Positions 22,769 through 33,195 of a stretch of DNA of 64,000 bases are shown here, in pieces. The stretch lies in assembly GCA_001414345.1 (NCBI GenBank), contig LLCB01000181.1:1-64000 (forward strand), read 5' to 3'. Positions within the stretch are counted from its first letter, which is position 1, and each line of letters opens with the position of its first letter. The translations under genes were made by a program, and so were the position numbers. The stretch is from Hymenoscyphus infarciens. Taxonomy: Eukaryota > Ascomycota > Leotiomycetes > Helotiales > Helotiaceae. A model generated the notes under the pieces. It was not told where the DNA came from, searched no databases, and was given only the letters and a program-made list of their open reading frames with translations.

Positions 22769-25029
22769 ATGGCCACATCCTCTGACAATGGATTGGAAGC
22801 CGATACCCTCAAATTGACTGTAGCGGCTCTTGCAATTTCAATTGCAGCGATTTTACTCTCCACTCTCCAAGCCTTGTTGGCCTATTTACAGTTCGACAAC
22901 AGCGAAGTTGGCAGAAGAAGGTGTTCCGAGGAGGTGATGGGAAAATTGTGGGCTGGGAGGACTACAAGAAAATTCAAGTGGAGAGAGTTTAGATACCAAG
23001 TCTTTTTCGAGGTGCCTGTATTCTACACTGCTCCTCCAGAGTAGGTTACTACCTGTTCCACACCAAATCAAGTAATGAGAGTTAACAATTTACTAAATAG
23101 CATTACTGTTGGTCCGCTTACGAAAACGAAGCCCGAATTGACTTTCCTCGGCCGCCTTTGGTCCACGTCCATGTCGGAACTAGCACAGGAAGACAACCGT
23201 ACCTTCCAAGAAGAAGCAAAACTTTTGGAAGTCATTGAAATTCAGAAACATGTTCACCCAATATACAAAATCACTGGAACCGAAACGTCGTGCAGACATA
23301 CAATGACCAAGTTCAGCAATGACAACGATAAATGGGCGAGTGTTCATACTGCAGAGGACGAAGGCTGCTCGTGGGTTCTTCTATCGGATGCTTTGCAAGG
23401 ACAAGAAAGGGCGTCTCGGTCGTGGGATAAATCTGAGCACAGTGGCCAGAATCATACTATTTCTTATCTAATTCAACGAAAGAGGCGCTGTTGGGATTTC
23501 ATGCCTCTGAATATCACCAAGCCATTTGCTACAACAACAATCTGTCATTTGGTTGAGATCATATCAATGTTAGGACTGGTTTGGGTAGAGTTCGACATGA
23601 AGAAATCCATTCTGAGCGCAGAGGGCAATGGATACATGGTGAAGAGCGAATACATGCCAGGTCTCGGTATTCTCACCAGATTTTCTCGATTGTCGAAACC
23701 AGACCACGAAGTAAACCGGATGATTCCCTGTAAAGAAATAAAACGTCTTTGCTTTGGCGAGGTGCCTTCAATATTCGACCTGACGAAGCACAATCTCCAG
23801 TTTGGTCCAGGAAAATTGGAATCTTGTCTTTCGCATTTGATGCCACAACTGGCAGGTCACCATCGAAAATCAATCTTAAACCCAGATGAAAGGCCGTTCA
23901 TATTTCCTCGTGAGTTGTTTCCCATGACCTTGACCCGCAATGAACAATAAAAGTGGCAGTAAATACGTTCGCTCCTGTCATGCTCTGGTTGTTCTAGCTC
24001 TTTGGGGAAATCCAATGTAATTGTCCTAAACACTTGGAACAATTTAGGATATTAACCTAAATATTTTAGAACAGCTATGCTAAACTGTCCCAAGTTGTTG
24101 AGTAGTTGGGGTTTGAACATCGACCTATTCACTGCCCTTTTTGTCCACCGCTAGCTTGATTTCTTTCTATCTGGCTAATATATTTTTAGACACCTTTGAG
24201 ATACTAGGCATGGTAGCCAAATCCGTACATTTGCCAGGCTCACGATTTCGAAGACTTCCTAATCCATGTGCTGCGGCCTGGACACCACACCTCAATATTG
24301 CTAGTTGTCTGAGAAACTTCGGTGATTTATTGGAAAATAATACGACTTTAGGCGACGATGAGCTCACCAAAGAACTTCGAGGTTTGTTTAAAAAAGGACG
24401 AATGTATACATTTATTCTCAAGGGATCGACAAAAGATTTCAGCTTATGATCGTGATACTTCTGCCTATACGAAAGCAAAGACGAATACCTCGTGGGCGCA
24501 TGCGCCAAACAACGATGGACAAAAACATGAAGAGTACACCAGAGAGAGATACACCAACACTTATCTTGACATGCTCGACTCTCTCCATGATGCGTTGGAG
24601 GTGATTGACAACAAACTGCAGGAGGATTTGCTCGAGGACGTCCGCGAAGTCCTAACCTCGCACTTTACAGCAACTTTGAACCAGCAAAGTGAGCTCGAGA
24701 AGGAGCTGGCAGCTGCCACGCTGGACAACCCGAAAGAAAAGATCCTGATGAGCTTTTATTTTGCGAAAATACATCCCCAGGTCGCACGGGAGATGACGGA
24801 GGAGTTGGATAACAGGACCGCAGTTTCATTGACTCTAACTACCGCTTCAGGCAGTGATGTATCTACTCTCTGTTCAACTTCTTTAGTTGCTGATAGAAAA
24901 AGTGCAGTGTGGTTGGCTCTGATGTTCCGGCTCTGGTCGTGGCTGTTCTTGCACGATTTCAATTCCGCGGATAGAATGATTGAAAGAAGCGACTTCAAGG
25001 ATAATAGGTTACCAGTGTATTTAAGTTGA
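22769..25029 (+). pseudogene. Modin-like membrane protein gene split by a 260 bp insertion
   Basis: Exons 22769-23040, 23101-23931 continued at 24197-24381, and 24443-25029 keep one frame of 624 residues once introns 23041-23100 and 24382-24442 and the insertion are left out. The start ATG is followed by DNGLEADTLKLTVAALAISI, a membrane segment at about residues 13-36, then KWREFRYQVFFEVPVFYTAPP. Exon 2 carries RCWDFMPLNITKPFATTTI, VEFDMKK and AEGNGY, which match the fungal modin family (named from Podospora) as I know it. At 23927-23931 and 24192-24196 the 5 bp ACCTT is duplicated around 260 bp containing an in-frame TAA at 23948-23950. The intron at 24382 has a weak branch site. A shorter product ending at 23,950 could still be made. 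Confidence 0.7.
23932..24191. mobile_element. 260 bp insertion inside the modin-like gene
   Basis: The coding sequence is continuous in frame if these bases plus one ACCTT copy are removed (ATG ACC TTT GAG, then EILGM). ACCTT occurs at both borders (23927-23931 and 24192-24196), a 5 bp target duplication. The ends do not fit a GT-AG intron in any of the six equivalent placements, and no terminal inverted repeat is clear. Inside, ACACTTGGAACAATTTAGGA (about 24,029) and its imperfect inverted partner (about 24,076-24,096) could form a hairpin. It could be a solo LTR-type or other short insertion; the family is unknown. Confidence 0.65.
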
Positions 25030-25814
25030 AAAGGGGAATTTTCGATTGCTTGATTTGAACTGGGCTAAAAAGGTTGCCCCAAACCAATTTAGTAAAAATA
25101 GAAAACGCTCAATGTGTTTGGCTGTCTGAAAGAGTATGTTGCCATCGTATCCCACCCTAAGCCCGTGGACTTCTTTCATCTTTGCAAGGATACGTGAAAA
25201 CAAGTGCCCGTATCTCACAACTCTTCCATGATCTTGCACCTTTTACCTGAGACTTTTGAACAAAGCAGGTGGGTGGTGAAGCTGCTAGTTTCAACTTCTA
25301 ATCATTAGGCAGTTTTGATATAAAGACCACTCACACTTAGCTTCAACAGAATCATATGAATCAAATATCTCAGGATTAGAATTCCGCCAGGTCTCTGATG
25401 GCGGATCATTTCGCGTCTTCATCGTACAATGGATTTAAATTTTCTCCAGTATATGCTTTCGTGACGGAATCGACGGGGAGCAAATTTTGGTCTTTGAGCT
25501 TGCTACCGTAGCTCACTGAAAGTGGACAGTCCTCGACCGGATAATCGTGTGGGTGCTAGACGCTATTTGACCTGCGAGTTAGGCGGAAAAGCTACCATTG
25601 GGGAAGAAAGATATAATTCTAGCTCTGCCACTCAAAAAGTAGTCTGCCTCGTCTCCCATCAATACCCTAACTCGCTTACGTGGCCCTCCTCCTCCGGGAC
25701 TTTCATCTGCCCTCTGGTTATCTGGTTGAACTCCGCCAAGAGGTGGTTGAAAATACCAAGGTGGACTGCATCTGATGGAGGAAGAGAATCACCCGAACTC
25801 GAAATATCCACTTT
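25030..25814. other. Intergenic, no supported gene
   Basis: Ordinary composition. A plus-strand frame at 25,522-25,851 has no recognisable content and overlaps the terminal exon of the minus-strand gene, so I treat it as chance. Confidence 0.4.
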
Positions 25815-26135
25815 CTACACACCAACAAACCCGGAATTCATTCTATTCTAGGTTAAAGTTAGTAATACTCCGTGTAACTTCACTCATTCGGTACATACCC
25901 GAACCTCAAAGAACTCTACCCAATCTACACCTACTATATATTCCTTCAGAAAAGCTTCCACTTCCAGTTTATAGATTCTCTCCACCTTCTCGGAACCATA
26001 GGTATCCAGAGCAGAGAAATCGTATTTCTCAAATTGAAACCCCTCGTCGTTGATATAGAAATCCTCCTCGTCACCTCTTATATCATTAAATTCTCTCTCC
26101 TGGGCTTGCAGAAAGACAAAGTTTGATTTCTTCAC
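25815..26135 (-). CDS. Small acidic protein, two exons (unrecognised)
   Basis: On the minus strand, exon 1 is 26135-25899 (79 codons exactly) and exon 2 is 25847-25815, separated by a 51 bp intron with a GTATGT donor, a perfect TACTAAC branch site and a CTAG acceptor at 25848-25898. The product would be 89 residues, rich in Glu/Asp and aromatics (REFNDIRGDEEDFYINDEG, LEVEAFLKEYIVGVDWVEFF). Without splicing the frame stops after only four more codons. I do not recognise a family. The sequence TTTCTGCAAG at about 26,107-26,116 on the minus strand resembles an acceptor, so this may be the 3' part of a longer gene or of a decayed one. The consensus intron is the main support. Confidence 0.45.
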
Positions 26136-26780
26136 ATCTGAGAGACCGCGTTTATCGCTAAAAATTATATAGGGTTTTTCTTTCGCCAGTCACTCATTCC
26201 ATTAGATGTAGTTAAGCTGTTGTCGTTCGTCTATGGCAGTTATGTTTGTTGGCCGTTCTAGTTTGAAGTTTAATTACCGAAATGGAGGAAAAGAGGGGTG
26301 GCGCACTTTTAAGTATCTTTCCTGGGTATACATGTTTTCTGCGTACTGCTAATCAGACACTTCATTCGTGCATAATACCGTGGGTCAAAAGAAACCAACA
26401 CTAAATTTTTGTTCCAATTTACTATAATTACTAGCACCCAGTGCGTGTGGCATCCCCTCCGAAGGCAGAATTCTAAATACCCGACAATTGGCTTCGAAAG
26501 TCACTACTCGTTTAATTTCCTGTCCAAATTTCCACCCGACTCATTCCAAATATAGTCTTACCATAGAAGGAAAAGCTTTAACTGTCGTAAATATTATACA
26601 TAAGCACGCTCTTACCCGAAATGAACAACGCTGCTTGTAGTAGTGTGTTATCCTCAGTACATTGAAGCAAAACCATGTATCTTCCATACTCCTCGGCTTT
26701 AGGCTTTTCAATGCTTTGCTTCCAGGCCTCTCTTTAGAATTGGATTTCGAAACCTCGTTATCGACATTCTCGACCTAAGA
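26136..26780. other. Intergenic, no supported gene
   Basis: Ordinary composition grading into AT-rich sequence near 26,780. Upstream exons of the small minus-strand gene could lie here, but I could not find any with consistent splice sites. Confidence 0.35.
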
Positions 26781-26799
26781 GTAGGTCTACGCAACGAAT

Positions 26800-28370
26800 A
26801 GAAGTATAAAAGATTAATTATTCATTATAAATATTGAATAAATACGTAACATTCTAATCATTTATTATTACTATAGGGTCCTAATAAATATAATACTAAT
26901 AGTTTCTATTTATTAGGCTTAATATTCTTAGTATATAGATATTGAAACTTACTCCTATCTTATACGTACTTCTTAACACGTATATACTACCTTTTCTTTT
27001 AATTTTAATCGTTTATATAAGTTCGATTATATCTCTTTCTAAGTCTTTAGAATCATCTAAAACCACTTAGTAGTTGTTATTCTATATACTTTCTCCTAAA
27101 AGTCGGATTTTAAGCCTTACTACGTGACCGCCTAAACTCGGTGTAAGTAACTACTTTAGGAATAGCTTCATTTAATAATTAAGTTATCCCCTTTTTTAGC
27201 CCTGAAACGCCCCGGCGTAGCCTAATCGAGATAACGAAAGCGACTAAAGCGGATAATTTCAGGGGATTTTTATACATGTTTTAATATAGTAGGGAATTAT
27301 ACTAAAAGGGTAGAGAATATGAAATGTTCATGAATAATTAACTGCTATTCACCCTATAAACTCTCCTTAATCTTAAATATTCAAAGGGTATTTTGTTCGT
27401 AGAAAATGACAAATATTATGAATATATTCGAGGGCTTTATTTATTGCGTAGACCTACCCAAGAGGCTATATGGAAGTGTTCGTACTGGTGTGGCATTCTA
27501 GATAGGTTCTCGATGAGGCTTCTTTCGGTTAGAATGTTGTTAACTCGTATCTGTATAACGCGGCTTACTCGAAGGTAGCCTTGAGTACTGCCTTGGAATG
27601 GGGTGTTTTTTTAAAAAATGAATGTGTTGACCTGTAGAACGAAGTAGGAGGACAATGGCTAAATAAGATCATCCTAAGAAAGACTCCAGAGTCGGGATGA
27701 TGCACGATTGGCCTATCATAGAATCTTTCCATGCTATTAGGCGATCAAATATCTTTGCGATACCCCACATCGTATGTTAGAAGGCTAAGTATTCCGAGAT
27801 TGAGTCACGCCTACGTAATAAAAAACCATCGATCGGTTAGGGTTGGCGTCGACTAAGAGTACTGTGGTTAATGGTGTTGGTCCTGGTGGGATGTAGCTAC
27901 AACTTGTTACCCGTGGACTGTGTGAAGCCTTGGCACTTATGGTACCTAGTTGTTCGCGTATTGAGATGATACTAGGAGGTATCATTTGTCTCATTGGTCG
28001 GGAGAGGGTAGCGATGTAGTCTGTTTAGTTTTACACTCATTTTGCTATCTAAAGCATTGTAATTAGAAACTGAAATAATAATATTACTGGATTGTTTTAA
28101 AAATTTCACCTAAGTCTAGTTTTCCTCTTCACTTTCCTATGCGTAAAAGAAGATCAATCTATGTTGTTTTTTGCCGCTAATTTTGAGAATAGATTACTAA
28201 TAGTTTTGACGGTTTACTCGCGATATATTTAGCCTACGAGTCGAGTTGTGTTACTTAGAACTACAGCTTACTAGCTCTCTCTACGACTTATATAGATATA
28301 TAGTAATAAAATAATAAACTGTTTATATTTACTTATTATCCTATCTATAACTTTATAGTAAGTTACGAGT
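26800..28370. other. Mixed RIP remnants and unique sequence, no gene
   Basis: 26,800-27,190 and 28,260-28,370 are TpA-rich relics. 27,195-27,275 keeps many CpG sites (AAACGCCCCGGCG) and is bounded by CCCTGAAA and TTTCAGGGG, a possible short inverted pair. 27,390-28,020 has ordinary composition but no frame I can support. Confidence 0.4.
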
Positions 28371-28579
28371 TAAGAGCCTATTTAGCTCGTATATTTCTAG
28401 GAGATATACTACTAAAAGTTATAAGGTAATATATATATATATATACTAATTCTATATATATACCAGTGTTTAGTATATATATTTAAAAGTGATACAAATC
28501 TCTCGTTTAACCTCGTATATCTAAGTATATATATAAATAGAATATATACTACTAAAAAAGATTTAGACCTCTAGAGATA

Positions 28580-29307
28580 GTGTTTTAGCTTTCCTCGCCT
28601 TAGTTAGCCTAGTACTTAGAATAGGATAGACTACTTACCTAGGTAAGGATAGAAGAGGCTAGGCTAGATTAGAATCAAGGCTAGGCTAAGTTTAGTAGGC
28701 TAGGTACTCTAACTAGGATATGTGACGGTTTCAGACCTGTCACGTGACTCTTTCACCGCCTGGCAGAATCCTGTATATTAGCATCGTTCAGAGCTGTCTC
28801 CGCTCTTCTTCGCTCTTTACCTTTAGTTTTCGCGTTAATAACCACGAATAGACTACTTCTCTACTCTACTCCTGCCTTGTTGTTATAGGATAGGAGTGGC
28901 TAGGAAAGTTCTAAAAATAGGATAGGAGTAGCTAGGCAGATAAAAAAAGGAGGCTAAGCTAGAGTAGGATTAGGAAGACAACTCTCTAATTAGGACCTAG
29001 ACCCTCTTTTCTACCTAAGACCCTCTTTTCTACTCGCCTTCTAGATATTAAGCGAAATTAGCGACCTAGACTCTCTTTTCTACCTACCTTCTAAGCTTTA
29101 AGCGAAATTAACTAGTCTAACTCTTTCTATCCTAGCCTCTCTATTTAGTAAGGAAAGGTAAGTAAGTACTATAGAATAGGAGTAGCTAGGAAAGCTAGAA
29201 TTTAAGAATAGAAGAAGGCGGAATAGCCTTAAAATAGAGATAGGAAGGAGAAGAAGCGTCGAGATAGAATAGAATAATAGATTAGACGAGAAAACCTAAA
29301 ATAATAT
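28580..29307. mobile_element. 728 bp Mutator-like non-autonomous element
   Basis: Inserted in a family A MITE with an exact 9 bp duplication CTAGAGATA (28571-28579 and 29308-29316), the target length typical of Mutator-like elements. The ends show an imperfect inverted pair: TTTTAGCTTTCCTCGCCT on the left and TTTTAGGTTTTCTCGTCT in the reverse complement of the right. It has no transposase. The interior is far less RIP-mutated than its surroundings, with a CpG-rich stretch at 28,730-28,860 and many GCTAGG/CTAGGC words. It may be younger than the RIP that hit the host MITE, or below the RIP copy or length threshold. Confidence 0.75.
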
Positions 29308-29391
29308 CTAGAGATATAAATCTTTAAAAGTTTATATAACCGCTATAGCTCTATATATACTAATATATATACTACGAGCTATAAGCCTATT

Positions 29392-29822
29392 TAGTTAGTA
29401 TATTTTCTAAATAGTTTAGAATATAGACTACTAAAAAGGAGTTATAATACTATCGGATAATTTACTATATTTAATAATTCAAAATATGCTAAATCGTTTA
29501 GCTTATATATTTTTTAAGCTAGATTATTTAGTAAAATAATCTAATATTTATATAAAAGATTCTCTCTACTAAGAAAAGTTTATTATTCTATTATCGTTAA
29601 AACCACTATAATTAGAATATATTCTAGTATATCTTTTCTTACCTACTTACGTAACCTAGGTAGTATTACAAATCTAGCTCTAAGATATATAAGCTAAACG
29701 ATTATAGAATATATTATTCGAATAATTAGATAATAAATAAATATATACTATACTACTTTTAAAGAGTCTCGGCATATTTAATAGACTATTTATAATTGTC
29801 CTAGAGTAAGCTAAACAGGCTC
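29392..29822. mobile_element. MITE family B, copy 2 (nested in family A)
   Basis: Starts TAAGCCTATTTAGTTAG, ends AGCTAAACAGGCTC and interrupts the family A sequence GAGC-TA-AACGATT; TA is found on both sides (29390-29391 and 29823-29824). It matches 11,675-12,118 along its length. Its terminal repeats resemble those of family A (GAGCCTGTTTAGC), so the two families probably share a transposase. Confidence 0.8.
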
Positions 29823-29950
29823 TAAACGATTACCTAATATATTAAGAAATAATTAATAATATATACTAACTTATATAAGGTTACTATTTAGAGTATCTCG
29901 TCAAATATCTATATATATATTTCAATAATTTATACGAGCTAAACAGGCTC

Positions 29951-30136
29951 TAAGCTTCTCTTTTAATAATATTTTATAAACTATATACTTTTAGAAATTC
30001 TTTTTTTACTTAGATACTCTTTTGTTCTTTACTTAATAATATATATTATTTTTAAGTAAAGAGAGAAAGAGTGTTTAAAAGATAAGAACTTTTCTAAAAA
30101 CGTATAGTTTATAAAATATTATTAAAAGGAAGCTTA
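29951..30136. repeat. 186 bp foldback (long inverted repeat)
   Basis: The left arm begins TAAGCTTCTCTTTTAATAAT and the right arm ends with ATTATTAAAAGGAAGCTTA; about 85-90 bp on each side pair around a central AATAATATATATTATT. It abuts the right end of the split family A MITE. Non-coding, likely a foldback or palindromic MITE. Confidence 0.85.
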
Positions 30137-30477
30137 ACTTATAACTCATTATACTAGGCTAGGTTTAAACATACTTGCCCTAGTAACGTCTGCATTATAA
30201 CAGTTGGCTAGTAAACTAATTACGTATTGAAATCTCTTGCGTTCGCCTGTTTGTGTTTCAGAGTTTCTCGGTCGTGTTACTGGCTAAGTCTTAGAAGGGA
30301 AAATCTTCTCGTAGAAAAGCGCTCGTAGTAGTTGTATATAGCATGACAGCGCGTTCTGGATTAAGGGGTAGAAAAAAGGTCTCCTCGCGTGCGCGACTAG
30401 GAACTTCGAGTATCCTCCATTTCGATCAACGGTCGACGACAAGTACTCAATTTCATTCCTCGCTCTGCGACTCGAAA
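30137..30477. promoter_or_regulatory. Upstream region of the Cys-rich pseudogene
   Basis: Mostly ordinary composition from 30,150 onward, with no recognisable motif except its position before the ATG at 30,478. I see no separate gene here. Confidence 0.3.
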
Positions 30478-32087
30478 ATGTCTTCACTGGATGATTTCAA
30501 TTGGGACAATAACCTGTGTTTTTTTGATGGTAAGAATCAGCACATGATGAACTTTTAACGTGTTAATTTGACACTTAGTTTTCGGATATTCACAACAACA
30601 TAAACCAGCCACAAAACCACACCTTGATAAGGCGTCTGCTTTCTCTTATCCCAACGAGATTGGATTACTAGGAGAGCAATCGATATTTACAGTCGACGTG
30701 AACTCAGCACCAGACGCCAGCACAAATATCTCAGGCTTCACCACTCCTCAAGACTCCCAGGTATCGCCCGCTCAACAAAGGCAAAATTTCAAACAACCGC
30801 CTGCGGAAAAAGTGTTGACTTCGGACAAAAGTCAGTACCGGGATGATATGAAACTTGCAGTTGAAGCAAGTCAAATTTTGGTAAGATATATGCCCTTCTA
30901 TCGTTCTATCTTGCTAGAGGCTCATAATTGAAGCAAACCCAAACAGCAGTTTCTTCGATGAAATCGACCACGGAACGAGCTTCACAAGGCAAAGCTACTC
31001 GGAAGAGATTCATTTATCGAGTGACCAAAAGTCGTGTAACGAAGAGAAACAATGAAAAACTTGTCCTGCGAAAACAAACGAAGAAGGGAAAGACAACCCC
31101 AAGTATATTTTCAACCGGAACCAGGGTCTAACTCGAGCCAAACTTCTACTAAGAGAAAAGAAAAAAAGAAAAGCGATCCGCAAGGTGGAAGACACTCTCT
31201 CTTGTCATTGCAAACGGAAAGAGGTACGTGTACATTTAATTAAACCATGGTGTCTTTACGCGGGTCTTTTAACATTGAATAGTGCGACGAGTTCCGCCCT
31301 TATGACACTTGTTCAACTAAGTATCATGACTGGGCTTGGACGCCCTGCATTGCTGGATAAATCATAAGTACTCCCATTGTTTTTGGTAAGTGTAAGGTTC
31401 GAAAAAGCATCCGGTTTGCAAGATTGCTAATATGCACATAGAAACTCGAGATAAAGATGCCTTCAGCTATTCTTTCTTATCAGATCTAGGTGGCTCTACC
31501 AGAAAACATGACGTTTACAATTTTAGGAGAGCATCAGCAAAATTAAATACGAGGGGCTTAAATATATCTATTTGTCTTCTCAACCAAGCAAAGACTGCTT
31601 TGGGATTTCGACGAGTTCAAACACGACCTGGAAGCGATGACAGCATGTTCTCTCTGACGGAGTTTTCACACTATTCCATGAAACTACTTGGAAATTGTGA
31701 CCGGGAACTCGTTGGGCTTAATTTAAGTTCGAAAGCCGGCTATAGCAATTGGATTATTGATAAAGAGCTATCAGCTTGTGGCCATGAATTCATCGAGCAA
31801 GAATATGAAGAGGTAAGTCAATATATCTTGTATCACCCTTCGTTCGTGAGTCTTGTTGATATGTCTTGTGGTCAGTCGTTTTTAGTGGGGCTTTCAATGC
31901 TATACAAGCGACTCTGTACCAAAACATGGATATTTTTTTAGCAATGTCGACTATTCATACAAGAATCAGAAAGCTAGCGAATTCTTGGGAAAAAGACATA
32001 AAAAAAATTGATGAGAATACTTTTAGGCACAGTTACATGTGGCAAAGTGGTGATGCGGTTCATGGAGGCAGCTTTGTCAAATGGTAA
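30478..32087 (+). pseudogene. Decayed multi-exon gene with Cys-rich motif (regulator-like)
   Basis: Frame-consistent exons: 30478-30529, 30579-30880, 30918-31223, 31283-31385, 31442-31812, then an unresolved end near 32,087. Introns have good donors (GTAAGA, GTAAGA, GTACGT, GTAAGT, GTAAGT); the second would be only 37 bp. The N-terminus is Ser/Gln/Pro-rich; a basic stretch (LLLREKKKRKAIRK) precedes CHCKRKE, which continues across the intron as CDEFRPYDTC...WTPC. Such a basic plus Cys-rich layout suggests a nucleic-acid-binding protein, but I do not recognise the family. Two in-frame stops, TGA at 31053-31055 and TAA at 31361-31363, interrupt an otherwise open frame and fit C-to-T changes (CGA, CAA). 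Either a pseudogene or a gene with splicing I have misread. Confidence 0.5.
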
Positions 32088-33195
32088 AAGAAAACAGGAA
32101 AAATATCTGGGAATTGCTCTTTCTTTTCTTTTTCTTGCTGCTTTATGGGACATATTGGGATATTGTACTAAATGCCGTCTAGTAGGTACCCTTTACGCTA
32201 GTCCTCACATTCATGTAGCTTATAATCAAGGAAGATATTAGGAAACAGCATTGATCTTTATCGAACTGCAGAGTGATACTTCGCTACATTCCTTCTCTCT
32301 TCCTCGGGCCTGGTTCCAATTATTAAGTTTCAACACCCAGATAGTAGGGTCGGCGCGAGCTTTGGGTTGGTTCAAGACTGTTGTGACAGTATATTTGTCT
32401 ACCTGACTATGGAGAACGGTAATCTTTTACTCTCTGCCGATTCCCTTTTATTGTATAAACTGACTTCTTGCTCTAGATGTACGTAAGGATTTAAAAAAAC
32501 ACTCTATCGTGTCTTCTGTGTTAATGACAAGGGCCGGAGATGGGCATGGAAACTTTCTATTATTAGATGATAAGTTAATGTCGAGAATGAAAGGCAAATT
32601 ATCAGCTAGGTAGTCTAATAGCTTTTGCAGATCTGCCTAAAAGAGATCGCTGATACCAAATATGAGTGACGAAAAAGCACTGCCCCAAAGAGTGTTTGTT
32701 TGATTAAAAAGAAGAAAAGACAATGCGTTACCCGCCCCATCTCTCAAATGCCAATCCCAAATCAAATTCTTGCTCTACCAATTTTCACAGTCAACACAAC
32801 GCGTCTGTGATATGATAGGCTCAGCTTCCCATTATCTCGGCATCGTTTTAGCTGAGTCTGATTGATGCTGTTGCTGGAGTACCACAGCGTGAGTCGGGTA
32901 CTTCATCATTTTGTCGGCCATTGCAATGAGGCGTTGCAACTTCATGAGAAATATGGTGAATCAAACGTGCTGGCTGATAATATACAAGCGCCCCCGTTAA
33001 AAAATTGAGTATGTTGTATCGAGTTATTCATATTTCAGCGGCTTGCTCGCGGGACTTACAACGTCGAGGAATACATAACTTACTCTATGAATGTCTATCA
33101 GCGCAGACCGGAGATTTATATACTGCCTGAATGAGGATCAAGGTAGATGCGCTTAAACAATATCGGACCTAAGATCAATTGAAAAGGCCTTCATT
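32088..33195. other. Intergenic, no supported gene
   Basis: Ordinary composition on both strands with only short frames. It separates the Cys-rich pseudogene from the 3' end of the amidase gene. Confidence 0.5.

Larger units (their letters stand above)
28373..29950 (+). mobile_element. MITE family A, copy 3, split by two insertions
   Basis: Left end AGAGCCTATTTAGCTCGTATA and right end TTTATACGAGCTAAACAGGCTC are inverted repeats, with TA on each side (28371-28372, 29951-29952). The interior matches copies at 13,505 and 18,567 in three separated blocks: 28,373-28,579, 29,308-29,391 and 29,823-29,950. The gaps are a 728 bp element (28,580-29,307) and a family B MITE (29,392-29,822). Confidence 0.85.

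Noticed and set aside
24141..24449. Separate 102-residue gene
   Set aside because: Its 3' part is the continuation of the modin-like exon and its 5' part is the inserted sequence.
25522..25851. 109-residue plus-strand frame
   Set aside because: No recognisable content and it overlaps a spliced exon with consensus sites on the other strand.
27785..27994. 69-residue minus-strand frame
   Set aside because: No homology I recognise, no splice or start support, and it lies between repeat relics.
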